Assembly (NCBI RefSeq): GCF_000225505.1
Contig: NZ_BACI01000045.1
Span: 1 to 64,000 of the forward strand
Reading direction: 5' to 3'
Length of the DNA: 64,000 bases
From: Gordonia alkanivorans NBRC 16433
GTDB taxonomy: Bacteria > Actinomycetota > Actinomycetes > Mycobacteriales > Mycobacteriaceae
A model generated the notes under the pieces. It had not been told where the DNA came from and searched no databases. It saw nothing but the letters and a program-made list of their open reading frames with translations. A program made the translations under genes and the position numbers. This document shows, in pieces, positions 42,856-52,234 of this stretch (position 1 is its first letter; every line of letters begins with the position of its first letter).

Positions 42856-43593
42856 GTGTTCGTTGTCGCCCACATCAGCGACCTTCATTTCAACGGGACG
42901 CAGTTCAATCGCAGCCGCATCCAGTCGACGCTGAGTTACATCAACGCGCGCGCGGCCGGCATCGACGTCCTGCTGGTCACCGGTGACCTCGCCGACGAGG
43001 GGGCGCCGAGCGAATACCGAGAGGCCTACGGCGTTCTCGAGAGTCCACTGCCGATGCTCATCACCGCCGGCAACCACGATGTCCGCGAACCGTTCAGCGC
43101 CACCCTGCTCGGCGCCGAGACCTCCGGACCCATCAACCACTCCCGCCGCGTCGGCGACGTGTTGTTCCTGATGTGCGACAGCTCCATACCCGGACGAAAC
43201 GACGGATACATCGACGACCAGACGCTCGCCTGGATGTCGGCCCGCCTCGAGGCCGAGGACCCGCAGACGCCCGTCTTCGTCGCCTTCCATCACCCGCCGG
43301 TCGAACTGCACATGCCGTTCATGGATTCGATCCGGCAGACCGGCGAGGAGCGACTGATCCCGCTCGTCGAACGCCACCCGAACATCGTCGCGTTCCTGTG
43401 CGGACATGCCCACACCCCCGCGGTGACCCGATTCGCCGACCGCCCGCTGTGCGTCGCGCCGGGCGTCGCATCGACGCTCAACCTGCCGTTCGAGGGCACC
43501 GAGATCGTCAACCGCGGACAGCCGCCCGGGATCGCCTTTCACATCTACGACAAGGGACGCCTCGTCACCCACTACCGTTCGGTGGTGTTCTGA
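42856..43593 (+). CDS. Calcineurin-type metallophosphoesterase (CpdA-like)
   Basis: A 245-residue phosphodiesterase with all five metallophosphatase blocks: DLH (8-10), GDLAD (about 45-49), GNHD (about 73-76), the HHPP region and GHAHTP (about 181-186). It resembles CpdA-type cAMP phosphodiesterases. GTG 42856 follows AGGAG. It converges on the YdcF-type gene. Activity on cAMP is a family-based inference. Confidence 0.87.
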   Translation: MFVVAHISDLHFNGTQFNRSRIQSTLSYINARAAGIDVLLVTGDLADEGAPSEYREAYGVLESPLPMLITAGNHDVREPFSATLLGAETSGPINHSRRVGDVLFLMCDSSIPGRNDGYIDDQTLAWMSARLEAEDPQTPVFVAFHHPPVELHMPFMDSIRQTGEERLIPLVERHPNIVAFLCGHAHTPAVTRFADRPLCVAPGVASTLNLPFEGTEIVNRGQPPGIAFHIYDKGRLVTHYRSVVF

Positions 43594-43610
43594 CCGAACT
43601 CCCGTTCGGT

Positions 43611-44639
43611 CTAACCCTCGGTACCCGAACCGATGGCCGACGATCCGGCATCGAGCAGCTGCTTCAGGACCTGGCCGCCGAGATCGGTGAGCAGACCCGG
43701 CCCGGGATCGGGCAGATTCTGCGGGAGCGCACCGGGCTGATGGGTGGCGGGGATTCGAGCGGCACGCGTGGCCTCGAGCCGGATTCCCCGCGTCTGATCC
43801 TTGGTCAGCGGCGTCAGGTACTTGCTGAGATCGGTGGCAGTGGTGAGGGTTCCGACCACTCGCAGCCCGGTCGCACCGAAGTCCGCCGCCCCGCGACGGA
43901 TGTGGTTGGGCGAGGTGACCAGGATGATGTCGCGAATACCCTTCGCACGCAGGATCTCCGAGGTGTTCTGCGCATTGGCCACGGTCGAACCCGACTTGTC
44001 CTCGGTCAGGATGCGGCCGGTGTCGACGCCGTTCTCGACCAGCCAGGTCTTCATCGCGGCGGCCTCGGTGATGCCGTTCTTGGGGGCCCCGCCGGTGACG
44101 ACGATCGGTGCGGCGGTGGTGATCTCGGATTGTGCTTTACCCGCCGACACCCGATTCACCAACTCCGGGGCCATCTTTCCGTTCGCGTTCAACCCGAAGC
44201 CGAGGACGACGATCGCGACCCGACCCGACACGGGTTTGGGCGTGGTGTCGGGCACGATCTGCGCAGCGGTGGCGACTCCCGAGATCACGTTGCGGGCCGT
44301 GGTGGCGAGGAGCGGGTTCAGCACCCGCAGACGGCTGAGCGCGGCATTGCTGACCGACGCCTGCTCCATCTGATCGGCCCAGATCGCCTGTAATGCAAGC
44401 GCATCGGTATCCGCGGGAGCCAGGGTCAACGCCTTCTGCAACGCCGCCAGGCCGCCGGCGACGTCTCCGTTCGCGAACTTCGACTGGGCCTCGTTGTACA
44501 GTCCGGCCGGGTCGACGGCGTCCGCCACTGTCACGACGCCCGCCCCGTCGGCGGGGAGAGATCCGACGGCCACACCGCCGAGCGCGGCGACCGCGATGGT
44601 CGCGGCAGCCGCCAGCCGGATACGCTTAACTCTGGTCAC
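43611..44639 (-). CDS. YdcF/SanA-type DUF218 envelope protein
   Basis: A 342-residue exported protein. A signal-like helix lies near the N-terminus (about 5-25, ending before SLPADGAG), followed by a TPR-like segment (about 50-110) and the DUF218 domain (about 135-260: VVLGFGLNANGKMAPELVNRV, then VTGGAPKNGITEA and VTSPNHIRRG). E. coli relatives act in envelope polysaccharide steps. GTG 44639 is chosen; upstream GTG 44648 or 44675 are possible. Confidence 0.8.
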   Translation of the reverse strand: MTRVKRIRLAAAATIAVAALGGVAVGSLPADGAGVVTVADAVDPAGLYNEAQSKFANGDVAGGLAALQKALTLAPADTDALALQAIWADQMEQASVSNAALSRLRVLNPLLATTARNVISGVATAAQIVPDTTPKPVSGRVAIVVLGFGLNANGKMAPELVNRVSAGKAQSEITTAAPIVVTGGAPKNGITEAAAMKTWLVENGVDTGRILTEDKSGSTVANAQNTSEILRAKGIRDIILVTSPNHIRRGAADFGATGLRVVGTLTTATDLSKYLTPLTKDQTRGIRLEATRAARIPATHQPGALPQNLPDPGPGLLTDLGGQVLKQLLDAGSSAIGSGTEG

Positions 44640-44744
44640 ACCAGTCACTCGCGTAACAGTACGAGACCACCGCAACGGCCCCGCACCCGTCCGATTCCAG
44701 ATCGGTAACGGGCACGAGGCCGTCGCGACGCCTTCTCGTGCTGG

Positions 44745-45170
44745 TCAGCGGCGCAAGCCGGCAACCTTCAACAGTTCCGGACGACGCAGGACCAGGCCGA
44801 TCCACATCAGGACGCCGAGGTAGACCGCGAACAGAACCGTGCTGAACAGCGGCTCCTCGATCCTCAAGTTCGCGGTGACCGCGCCGCCCAGGTAGGCGGT
44901 GATGCCGAGCGCGCCGAGCACCGCGGTACGCGGAATCGCGTACACGACAAGGCAGACGAGCAACACCACACCCATGACGATGGCCTGATCGGGGTCGAAG
45001 CCGAGCTTCTCGGTGCCGTCGATCACCGCCTGCGGGCGAGCCAGCTTCCCGACGACGTCGAAGGCGAGGAATGCGCCGACGATGACGCTGATGACGATTC
45101 CCACGATGCGGTGCCAGTTGCGGCTGGCGGTGGTCTCGGACGAGTTCCGTGTGGTGATGTCGGTGGCCAT
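44745..45170 (-). CDS. DoxX-like membrane protein
   Basis: A 141-residue protein with four hydrophobic helices. AFLAFDVVGKLARP (about 34-47) fits the DoxX/DoxD start, and AVLGALGITAYLGGAVTANL the third helix. ATG 45170 follows GGGAGA. DoxX proteins are integral membrane proteins often tied to redox or sulfur metabolism; the role here is unknown. Confidence 0.75.
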   Translation of the reverse strand: MATDITTRNSSETTASRNWHRIVGIVISVIVGAFLAFDVVGKLARPQAVIDGTEKLGFDPDQAIVMGVVLLVCLVVYAIPRTAVLGALGITAYLGGAVTANLRIEEPLFSTVLFAVYLGVLMWIGLVLRRPELLKVAGLRR

Positions 45171-45263
45171 GATGTTCTCCCTGGTGGTCGAGCGGTGTGG
45201 TGGTCGTGCAGGGATAGACACAGCTCGTCGGAAAAACTCATCGACCGTCGTAACTCGCCCGGG

Positions 45264-45680
45264 TCAGGCGGACACCAGCTTCACCAGCGGGTACTCGCGG
45301 GTCGCCTTCTTCTGATACTTCGCGTACCTGGGTTGCGCACTGACGACGGCATCCCACGCGGCCTCTCGTTCCGGACCGGTCAACACCACCGGCGTGACCG
45401 GGACCGGTTGTCCGCCATGCCGTTCCACGGTTACGGAGTCGGGGTGGGCCGCGAGGTTCGCGTACCAGTCCGGATTGCCTTTTCCGCCAACGGAAGCCAC
45501 GACCAGCCAGCCGTTGTCATGCGCGAACCAGCTGAGCGGCGTCTCTCGCTGCCGACCCGACTTGCGGCCCTTGGTGCGCAGGATGACCATGTCCATGCCC
45601 CACATCGTCCCGCTCTTGTTGCGAATCCGTTTGACGGTGCGCTCGTTCACCTTCCGCTGATACCACTGCCAGATCGACAT
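45264..45680 (-). CDS. Deazaflavin-dependent nitroreductase (Ddn/DUF385 family)
   Basis: A 138-residue split-beta-barrel protein of the Ddn family, which uses coenzyme F420. Supporting blocks are LRTKGRKSGRQRETPL (about 34-49), ASVGGKGNPDWYANL (about 62-76) and the terminal YQKKATREYPL. Physiological members reduce quinones; some activate nitroimidazoles. It sits 93 bases from the DoxX gene on the same strand. Confidence 0.88.
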   Translation of the reverse strand: MSIWQWYQRKVNERTVKRIRNKSGTMWGMDMVILRTKGRKSGRQRETPLSWFAHDNGWLVVASVGGKGNPDWYANLAAHPDSVTVERHGGQPVPVTPVVLTGPEREAAWDAVVSAQPRYAKYQKKATREYPLVKLVSA

Positions 45681-45806
45681 GATCCTCCTTAGATTCGCTC
45701 CCCATACGGTCGTCCTCGACGCTATCCGGCACGACCCGGAGGAGCTTCTCGATTCCTGCTCGATGTACGCGCTGCTGACCCGCTCGGCAGGATCGACGCC
45801 AGGCGC

Positions 45807-46283
45807 CTACTCCGCGAGAGCGTCGAGGAGCGGTCGAACCCGGAAGTCCACCATCTCCCTCATCACGAGGGCGGTCGTCGTGCGCTTGACACCCTTGATG
45901 TCCAGGATGTCCCCGGCGATGCGATACAGGTCATCCGCATCCTTGGCGGCGACGTGGACCAGGAGGTCGGCAACTCCGGTGAGGCCGTGGACCTGCAGCA
46001 CCTCCGGTATCGCCTCGAGCGCTGCACCGACCTGATCAAGCTTGCGCTGGGTGACATTGGTGAGCACGTAGGCCTGCAGTGGATATCCGAGGACAGCCGG
46101 ATCGACGCGGCGTTCGAAGGACCGCAAGGCGCCGGCCGCATCAAGCTTGCTCAGCCTGGCTTGAACGGTGTTGCGGGACAGCCCGGTCCGTTCGGCGACC
46201 GCCATCACCGTCGCTCGCGGGTCGTCGGCGAGAGCCGTCAGGATCTTGGCGTCGATCCGGTCGGCCCGATGTTCGCTTGGCAC
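45807..46283 (-). CDS. Lrp/AsnC family regulator
   Basis: A 158-residue Lrp-type protein with the N-terminal HTH (about 8-50: AKILTALADDPRATVMAVAERTGLSRNTVQARLSKL) and the RAM ligand domain. GTG 46283 is chosen because GGAGG lies eight bases upstream. It is divergent from the transketolase-like gene across 272 bases. The gap has a TTGCGCAA palindrome near 46350 that could be its site. Confidence 0.88.
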   Translation of the reverse strand: MPSEHRADRIDAKILTALADDPRATVMAVAERTGLSRNTVQARLSKLDAAGALRSFERRVDPAVLGYPLQAYVLTNVTQRKLDQVGAALEAIPEVLQVHGLTGVADLLVHVAAKDADDLYRIAGDILDIKGVKRTTTALVMREMVDFRVRPLLDALAE

Positions 46284-46555
46284 GATGCCAACCTCCGTTC
46301 CACACACACCCATCAGGGTTGTGCATATTGCCCAGTCTCGACGTCAAGTATTGCGCAAAGAGAATGGTGTTGTTGGACTGTGTGCACCCCTTCTCGTAGA
46401 ACCGGCCAGCTTCGACGGAACACGATCCCGTCGGCGACCCGGTTTTCGCCCCGTCGGCCGCGATCGATCCGTCGCCGCCGAGGGGGCGCCATTCAACATT
46501 CACATCCGCACGCCGTGCCGCGGTTCGCGTGGATGGTGTTCGAAAGTGAGTTCCC

Positions 46556-48907
46556 GTGCCCCAGTCCGCGTTCCTCGAGACCGTCACCGCTCCGCCGGCA
46601 TCGGACGGCGCGGTGACGGCCGAGCTTGCCGCGCTTGAGTCGATCCAGCAACGTGTGCTCTGGTTGTCGACCTCGATGATCCACCACGCCAACCGGGTTC
46701 GGCCGAACCCCACCGGGCTGAAGGTCGGCGGCCACCAGGCGTCGTGCGCATCGATGGTCTCGATCATGACCTCGCTGTGGTTCGAGCACTTGCGTCCCGG
46801 CGATCGCGTGTCGGTGAAACCGCATGCGTCGCCGGTGCTCCACGGCATCAACTATCTGCTGGGCACGCTGGACGAGAAGTACCTGACCACGCTTCGCGAG
46901 TTCGGCGGTCTGCAGTCATATCCCAGCCGTTCCAAGGATCCGGACACCGTCGACTACTCCACCGGTTCGGTCGGCATCGGCGCGACCGCCCCGATCTGGG
47001 GCGCGATGGCACGACGCTACGTCGACACCCACGTCGGAGACACCGGCCGCGGCCGGCAGTACTCGCTCGTCGGAGATGCCGAACTCGACGAGGGCGCCGT
47101 CTGGGAGGCCATCCTCGATCCGGGGATCGCCGATCTCGGCGAGGTGGTGTGGATCGTCGACCTGAACCGCCAGTCACTGGACCGCGTCGTACCGAACATC
47201 GCCGCCCGTCGCCTGGAGAAGATGTTCGAGGCGGCCGGCTGGCAGGTCATCCCCGTACGGTTCGGTCAGCTGCTCGAATCGCTCTTCGCCCGCCCCGGTG
47301 GCGACGCACTGCGGACCCGCATCCTGCAGATGCCGAACCCGGAGTACCAGCGACTTCTTCGCTGCACCGCGGACGAGGTCCGGGACCGCCTGCCCGGCAC
47401 CGGTTCCGAGAGTCGGCAGATATCCGATCTCATTGCCACGCTGGACGACTCGACACTCCTGGCGGCTGTTCGCAACCTCGGCGGACACGATCTGCAGGCA
47501 CTGTCGCAGGCGTATCGACAAATCGACGACACCCGCCCTACGGTGATCATCGCCTACACCATCAAGGGTTACGGATTGCCCACCCAGGGCCACCCACAGA
47601 ATCATTCGGCGTTGCTGACCGTCGAGGAGTACCGACAGCTGGCGGCCACCCTCCGGATGGACCCGGACCAGCCGTGGGGTCGCTTCGCCGAGGACGACCC
47701 GGCGGGCCGACTGTGTGCCGCTGCGGCACAACGGCTGCAACGGGATCCGGTCCCGCCGCTGCCCGATGTCGACATCCCGTCCGACTTCGGACGCACCCCG
47801 AAGGGCACCAGCACCACCCAGGCCGCGCTCGGCCGGTCGCTGCTCGACCTGACCCGCCAGTCGCCGGATGCGGCGAAAAGAGTCGTCACCGTCAGCCCGG
47901 ATGTCAGCTCGACCACCAATCTCGGTGGCTGGGTGAACAAGGTCGGCGTCTGGTCGCCCACCGAGCGGCACAACTGGTTCGCCGACGACCCCGAGACGAT
48001 CATGCACTGGAACGAGCGGCCCACCGGGCAGCACATGGAACTCGGTATCGCCGAGACCAATCTGGTGGGTCTGATCGGCGAACTCGGTGCCACGTGGAGC
48101 CGCTGGGGACAGCCGTTGCTGCCGATCGGCGTGCTCTACGACCCCTTCGTCGAACGCGCCCTGGAACCCTGGTCGTACGGCATCTACGCCGGCGGCCAGT
48201 CGATCCTGGTCGGCACCCCCTCCGGGGTGACGCTGGCGGCCGAGGGCGGCGCCCACCAGTCGATCAAGACGCCATCGATCGGCCTCGAGCAACCGGGTTG
48301 TGTCAGTTACGAACCGGCGTTCGGGATCGACGTCGAGTGGACCCTGCTGGCCTCTCTGTCCCGGCTCGGCCGCCCCGACGGCACCTCGGCGTATCTGCGT
48401 CTCTCGACCCGTCCGGTCGATCAGTCCCTCGCCGCGGTACCGGCCGACCCCGCTGCGCGTGAGCGTCGACGCCGCCAGGTCGTCGCCGGCGGTTATCCCC
48501 TCCGGCGGGGTGGGGACGCACAGGTGACGATCGTGGCGATGGGGGCCCTGGTCCCCGAAGCCCTCAGCGCCGCAGATCGCTTGCAGCAGTCGGGGATCAA
48601 CGCCGACGTCCTCTGCATCACCAGCCCCGGCCTTCTCTTCGAGGCCTGGCAGGCGCGGCAGGGGCGGGGTACCGGTGAGAGCTGGATCCTCGATCAGCTC
48701 TTCCCGGGCGACCGTGCCACCCCGATGGTCACGGTCCTCGACGGACACCCGCACACCCTGGCCTTCCTGGCCGGCATCAACCGGGTGCGCAGCACCAATC
48801 TCGGCGTCTCCAGGTTCGGTCAGGTCGGCTCTCTCGACGACGTCTACCGGCATCACGGCATCGACACCGACAGCATCGTCTCCGCCGCCCTCGACATCCT
48901 GCCCTGA
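46556..48907 (+). CDS. Transketolase/pyruvate-dehydrogenase-E1-like enzyme
   Basis: A 783-residue thiamine-diphosphate enzyme with the AceE layout in one chain: TPP motif GDAELDEG...DLNRQ (about 180-210), the Pyr domain with HMELGIAETNLVG (about 496-508), and a transketolase C-domain. It resembles homodimeric 2-oxoacid dehydrogenase E1 but is shorter than AceE (about 890-930). The start is GTG 46556. The divergent Lrp regulator suggests control by an amino acid and perhaps use of a branched or amino-acid-derived keto acid. No E2 or E3 gene is nearby. A terminator follows at 48915. Confidence 0.75.
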   Translation: MPQSAFLETVTAPPASDGAVTAELAALESIQQRVLWLSTSMIHHANRVRPNPTGLKVGGHQASCASMVSIMTSLWFEHLRPGDRVSVKPHASPVLHGINYLLGTLDEKYLTTLREFGGLQSYPSRSKDPDTVDYSTGSVGIGATAPIWGAMARRYVDTHVGDTGRGRQYSLVGDAELDEGAVWEAILDPGIADLGEVVWIVDLNRQSLDRVVPNIAARRLEKMFEAAGWQVIPVRFGQLLESLFARPGGDALRTRILQMPNPEYQRLLRCTADEVRDRLPGTGSESRQISDLIATLDDSTLLAAVRNLGGHDLQALSQAYRQIDDTRPTVIIAYTIKGYGLPTQGHPQNHSALLTVEEYRQLAATLRMDPDQPWGRFAEDDPAGRLCAAAAQRLQRDPVPPLPDVDIPSDFGRTPKGTSTTQAALGRSLLDLTRQSPDAAKRVVTVSPDVSSTTNLGGWVNKVGVWSPTERHNWFADDPETIMHWNERPTGQHMELGIAETNLVGLIGELGATWSRWGQPLLPIGVLYDPFVERALEPWSYGIYAGGQSILVGTPSGVTLAAEGGAHQSIKTPSIGLEQPGCVSYEPAFGIDVEWTLLASLSRLGRPDGTSAYLRLSTRPVDQSLAAVPADPAARERRRRQVVAGGYPLRRGGDAQVTIVAMGALVPEALSAADRLQQSGINADVLCITSPGLLFEAWQARQGRGTGESWILDQLFPGDRATPMVTVLDGHPHTLAFLAGINRVRSTNLGVSRFGQVGSLDDVYRHHGIDTDSIVSAALDILP

Positions 48908-48914
48908 TCAGGCA

Positions 48915-48958
48915 ACAGACCCCCGGGTCCCGCATTCGCGGAATCACCGGGGGTCTGT
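48915..48958. terminator. Hairpin terminator between transketolase-like gene and pntB
   Basis: ACAGACCCCCGG (48915-48926) and CCGGGGGTCTGT (48947-48958) are perfect 12-base arms between convergent stops at 48907 and 48977. Confidence 0.8.
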
Positions 48959-48976
48959 CGTCGAAACCGTAAGCGA

Positions 48977-50509
48977 CTACAGCGCTTTGAGTTCCTCGAT
49001 GACGCTGTCGACGCTCTTCTTGGCGTCGCCGAACAGCATCGAGGTGCCGTCGGCGAAGAACAGCGGGTTCTCGATGCCGGCATAACCCGAACTCATCGAC
49101 CGCTTCAGCACGATCACCGAGCGTGCCTCGTCGACGTTGAGGATCGGCATGCCGTGAATCGGACTGGACGGATCGTTACGGGCCGCCGGGTTGGTGACGT
49201 CGTTGGCGCCGATCACGATCGCGACATCGGTACGGCCGAACTCGCCGTTGATGTCGTCCATCTCCTTCATCGCGTCGTACTCGACGTCGGCCTCGGCCAG
49301 CAGCACGTTCATGTGCCCCGGCATACGACCGGCCACCGGGTGGATGGCGTACTTGACCTCCACGCCCTTGGCCTCGAGCAGGCTGGCCATCTCCTTGACC
49401 GCATGCTGTGCCTGGGCCACGGCCAGACCGTAACCGGGCACCACGATCACCTGATTGGCGTACGCCATCTGGATCGCGGCGTCGGCAGCGGAGGTGGCCT
49501 TGACCGTGCCGCCCTCGGCGCCGGGACCACCGGCGACCGCGGCGTCGCCGCCACCGAACGAGCCGAACACGATCGCCGGGATCGACCGGTTCATCGCCTT
49601 GGCCATCAGGTTGGTCAGGATCGAACCGGACGCACCGACGATCATGCCGGCCACGATCAGCGCGGTGTTGTCCAGCGCGATACCCGCCGCCGCAGCCGAC
49701 AGACCGGTCATCGCGTTGAGCAACGAGATGACCACCGGCATGTCCGCACCGCCGATGGGGAACACCACGAACAGACCCATCACACCGGCGGCGAGCAGCA
49801 GCCCGACCATCCACCACACACTCGCCCCGCCACCGTCGGTGGCCTGGACGCCGAGGTAGATCGCCAGACCCAACGCAACCAGCAGCAGCACGATGTTGGC
49901 GGCCTGGAACAACTTCGCGTTCGCCACGAAGGTCTTCTCCAGACCCTTCGGCATGATCTCCTGCAACTTCGCGAACGCCACCAGCGATCCCCAGAACGAG
50001 ATCGAACCGATGATCGCCGCGATGAGCGAGCCCACCACCAGCGGCGAGGCCGGTTCGGTGTTGTGGAACACCGAGAACCCGGAGGTCTCGATGAACTCCG
50101 CCCACGCGATCAGCGCGACCGTGCCACCACCGACACCGTTGAACAGTGCCACCAGCTGCGGCATCGCCGTCATCTTGGTCTTCAGCGCCGGCGGGATACC
50201 CAGCACCACACCGAGAACCAGACCGATCGCGATCAGGACCCAGTTGATCGTCGGCACACCGACGGTCGAATGTCCGTCCTCGCCGACCGCGCCCGCGTTG
50301 TAGATGTAGAGCAGCGTCGCCGCCACCGCCAGACCCATACCGGTCGCGGCGATCCAGTTGCCGCGCACCGCGGTCTTGGGGCCGGTCAGGCCCATCAGGC
50401 CGTAGATGAACAACGAGAAGGACACGATGTAGAGCGCCATGACCAGGTAGGACAGGCCCTCGCTCGGGGTGTGCGCGCCTGCGGCGAGCACCAATTGCGA
50501 GCCGATCAC
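48977..50509 (-). CDS. pntB: NAD(P) transhydrogenase subunit beta
   Basis: A 510-residue protein with about nine helices in the first 330 residues, then the NADP(H)-binding domain (dIII) with VPGYGLAVAQAQHAV (about 349-363), GRMPGHMNVLLAE and IGANDVTNPAA. It couples hydride transfer between NADH and NADP to proton flow. GTG 50509 overlaps the pntAb stop (GTGA). Confidence 0.95.
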   Translation of the reverse strand: MIGSQLVLAAGAHTPSEGLSYLVMALYIVSFSLFIYGLMGLTGPKTAVRGNWIAATGMGLAVAATLLYIYNAGAVGEDGHSTVGVPTINWVLIAIGLVLGVVLGIPPALKTKMTAMPQLVALFNGVGGGTVALIAWAEFIETSGFSVFHNTEPASPLVVGSLIAAIIGSISFWGSLVAFAKLQEIMPKGLEKTFVANAKLFQAANIVLLLVALGLAIYLGVQATDGGGASVWWMVGLLLAAGVMGLFVVFPIGGADMPVVISLLNAMTGLSAAAAGIALDNTALIVAGMIVGASGSILTNLMAKAMNRSIPAIVFGSFGGGDAAVAGGPGAEGGTVKATSAADAAIQMAYANQVIVVPGYGLAVAQAQHAVKEMASLLEAKGVEVKYAIHPVAGRMPGHMNVLLAEADVEYDAMKEMDDINGEFGRTDVAIVIGANDVTNPAARNDPSSPIHGMPILNVDEARSVIVLKRSMSSGYAGIENPLFFADGTSMLFGDAKKSVDSVIEELKAL

Positions 50510-50811
50510 TTGGCGGCCTCCTTCTTACCCTTGAACATGCCCAGCATCCGGTCCGTGACCGCGAAGCCACCGATCACGTTGAGCGTGCCGAACACCAGCG
50601 CGACGAATGCGATGATGCGCACACCCCACCCGGCATCGGCAGGGAGCTTGCCCAGCACCACCAGCGCACCGAGCACGACGATGCCGTGAATGGCGTTCGT
50701 ACCCGACATCAACGGGGTGTGGAGGGTGTTGGGAACCTTCGAGATGACCGCGAAACCGACGAACCCGGCCAACACCAGGATCGCCAGATTCGCCAGAAGT
50801 CCGGAATACAT
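50506..50811 (-). CDS. pntAb: NAD(P) transhydrogenase subunit alpha, membrane part
   Basis: A 101-residue protein with three to four helices, including the motif SKVPNTLHTPLMSGTNAIHG (about 24-43), the hallmark of the alpha membrane segment. It is a separate gene from the NAD domain, as in mycobacteria. It overlaps pntB by 4 bases and shares one base with the pntAa stop. Confidence 0.94.
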   Translation of the reverse strand: MYSGLLANLAILVLAGFVGFAVISKVPNTLHTPLMSGTNAIHGIVVLGALVVLGKLPADAGWGVRIIAFVALVFGTLNVIGGFAVTDRMLGMFKGKKEAAK

Positions 50812-51902
50812 CAGGCCTTCACCTCCTGGGGTGTTTCACGCGTGACGCACGAAGCAGCGAGCACCTCGTCGTCGAAGTTCGGTGTGATCGCACCGTTGTC
50901 GTCGAGCATCAGCTCGATGAGGGCGAGGAGGTTCTTCGAGTACAGCTCGCTGGCATGCTCGGGCATGGTCGCCGGCAGATTCGGCGGCGCGGTGATCGTC
51001 ACGTCATGTTTGACGACTGTCTCACCGGGTTCGGTGAGCTCACAGTTGCCGCCGGTCTCACCGGCCAGATCCACCACGACGCTGCCCGGCTTCATACCCT
51101 CGACCGCGGCTGCGGTCACCAGGCGCGGGGCCGGACGACCCGGGACCAGCGCGGTGGTGATCACCACGTCGAAGCCCTTGATCGCGTCCTCGAGCGCCTG
51201 CTGCTGCTGCGCGCGTTCTTCCTCGGTCAGCTCGCGGGCATAACCGCCCTCGCCGGCGGCGTCGATACCGAGATCGAGCCACTGCGCACCGACCGACCGC
51301 ACCTGCTCGGCCACCTCGGGGCGCACGTCGTAGCCGGTGGTCCGCCCACCGAGACGCTTGGCCGTGGCCAACGCCTGCAGACCGGCCACACCCACACCGA
51401 GCACCAGCACCGTCGCCGGCTTCACCGTGCCCGCCGCAGTGGTCAGCATCGGGAAGAACCGCGTCGACAGATCCGCCGCCACGATCACCGACTTGTAACC
51501 GGCGACGTTGGCCTGCGAACTCAACGCATCCATCACCTGCGCACGGGAGATACGCGGGATCGCCTCCACCGCGTACGCCTCCACACCCGCCGCACGCAGG
51601 GCGCCGATCTTGTTGTCGGCATTGCGCGGCGCCAGGAAACCGATCAGCTTCTGCCCACTGCGCAGCTTGCCGATCTCGGCATCCGACGGCGGCGACACCC
51701 GCAGCACCACATCAGCCGAATACGGATCACCGATCGTGGCCCCGGCCTCGGTGTACGCCTCGTCGGGAATCAGGGCGCCGAGACCGGCCCCCGACTCCAC
51801 CACGACGGGCACACCCTTGCCCACCAGCGAGGCGGCCACCTTCGGGACAAGCGCCACGCGGCGCTCCCCCGGGGCCGTCTCGCGCACGACACCCACTGTC
51901 AT
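50811..51902 (-). CDS. pntAa: NAD(P) transhydrogenase subunit alpha, NAD-binding part
   Basis: A 363-residue protein of the alanine dehydrogenase/transhydrogenase fold. It has RETAPGERRVALVPK (about 7-21) and the NAD site VLVLGVGVAGLQALATAKRLGG (about 164-185). It ends at the pntAb start (TGATG). ATG 51902 removes an upstream extension with no support. The gap before it carries inverted repeats. Confidence 0.94.
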   Translation of the reverse strand: MTVGVVRETAPGERRVALVPKVAASLVGKGVPVVVESGAGLGALIPDEAYTEAGATIGDPYSADVVLRVSPPSDAEIGKLRSGQKLIGFLAPRNADNKIGALRAAGVEAYAVEAIPRISRAQVMDALSSQANVAGYKSVIVAADLSTRFFPMLTTAAGTVKPATVLVLGVGVAGLQALATAKRLGGRTTGYDVRPEVAEQVRSVGAQWLDLGIDAAGEGGYARELTEEERAQQQQALEDAIKGFDVVITTALVPGRPAPRLVTAAAVEGMKPGSVVVDLAGETGGNCELTEPGETVVKHDVTITAPPNLPATMPEHASELYSKNLLALIELMLDDNGAITPNFDDEVLAASCVTRETPQEVKA

Positions 51903-52234
51903 AACTCTCACCCTGTCTGGTGGCGACGCTGAGTCAGCGCCGCCTTGTTTTCGGCGCCGTCGTCGGCGCACATGCGTACAACGCCGTGACCTGCGTGCAA
52001 ATCGTGCAGCTCCGCCATGTGTCGGCGGTGCGGACGACCTGACGCAGGTCACGAAGTGCTCGGGCTCTGACAGCGATGACTGTCACCCGGCTCACATATA
52101 GAGGTTGGAGAAACATAACACGGGCTCTCAGCGCAATCTCAGGAGAGTCGGATACCTCACTCAACCCTTGACAACGCCATTTCTCATAATCTTTATCTGA
52201 CCAGCGTCCGGCCCCGAAATCGCTGGTGAGACGA
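51903..52234. other. Intergenic region upstream of pntAa
   Basis: No gene is visible. GTGACCTGCGT (51986-51996) and ACGCAGGTCAC (52042-52052) are perfect 11-base inverted arms, and the far arm is itself within the palindrome GACCTG-ACG-CAGGTC (52036-52050). This lies 84-150 bases upstream of pntAa and may be an operator. The part from about 52060 to 52234 is AT-richer and should hold the promoter. Confidence 0.5.

Noticed and set aside
52160..52200. TTGACA followed by AT-rich sequence on the plus strand
   Set aside because: There is no plus-strand gene downstream; the next gene is on the minus strand.
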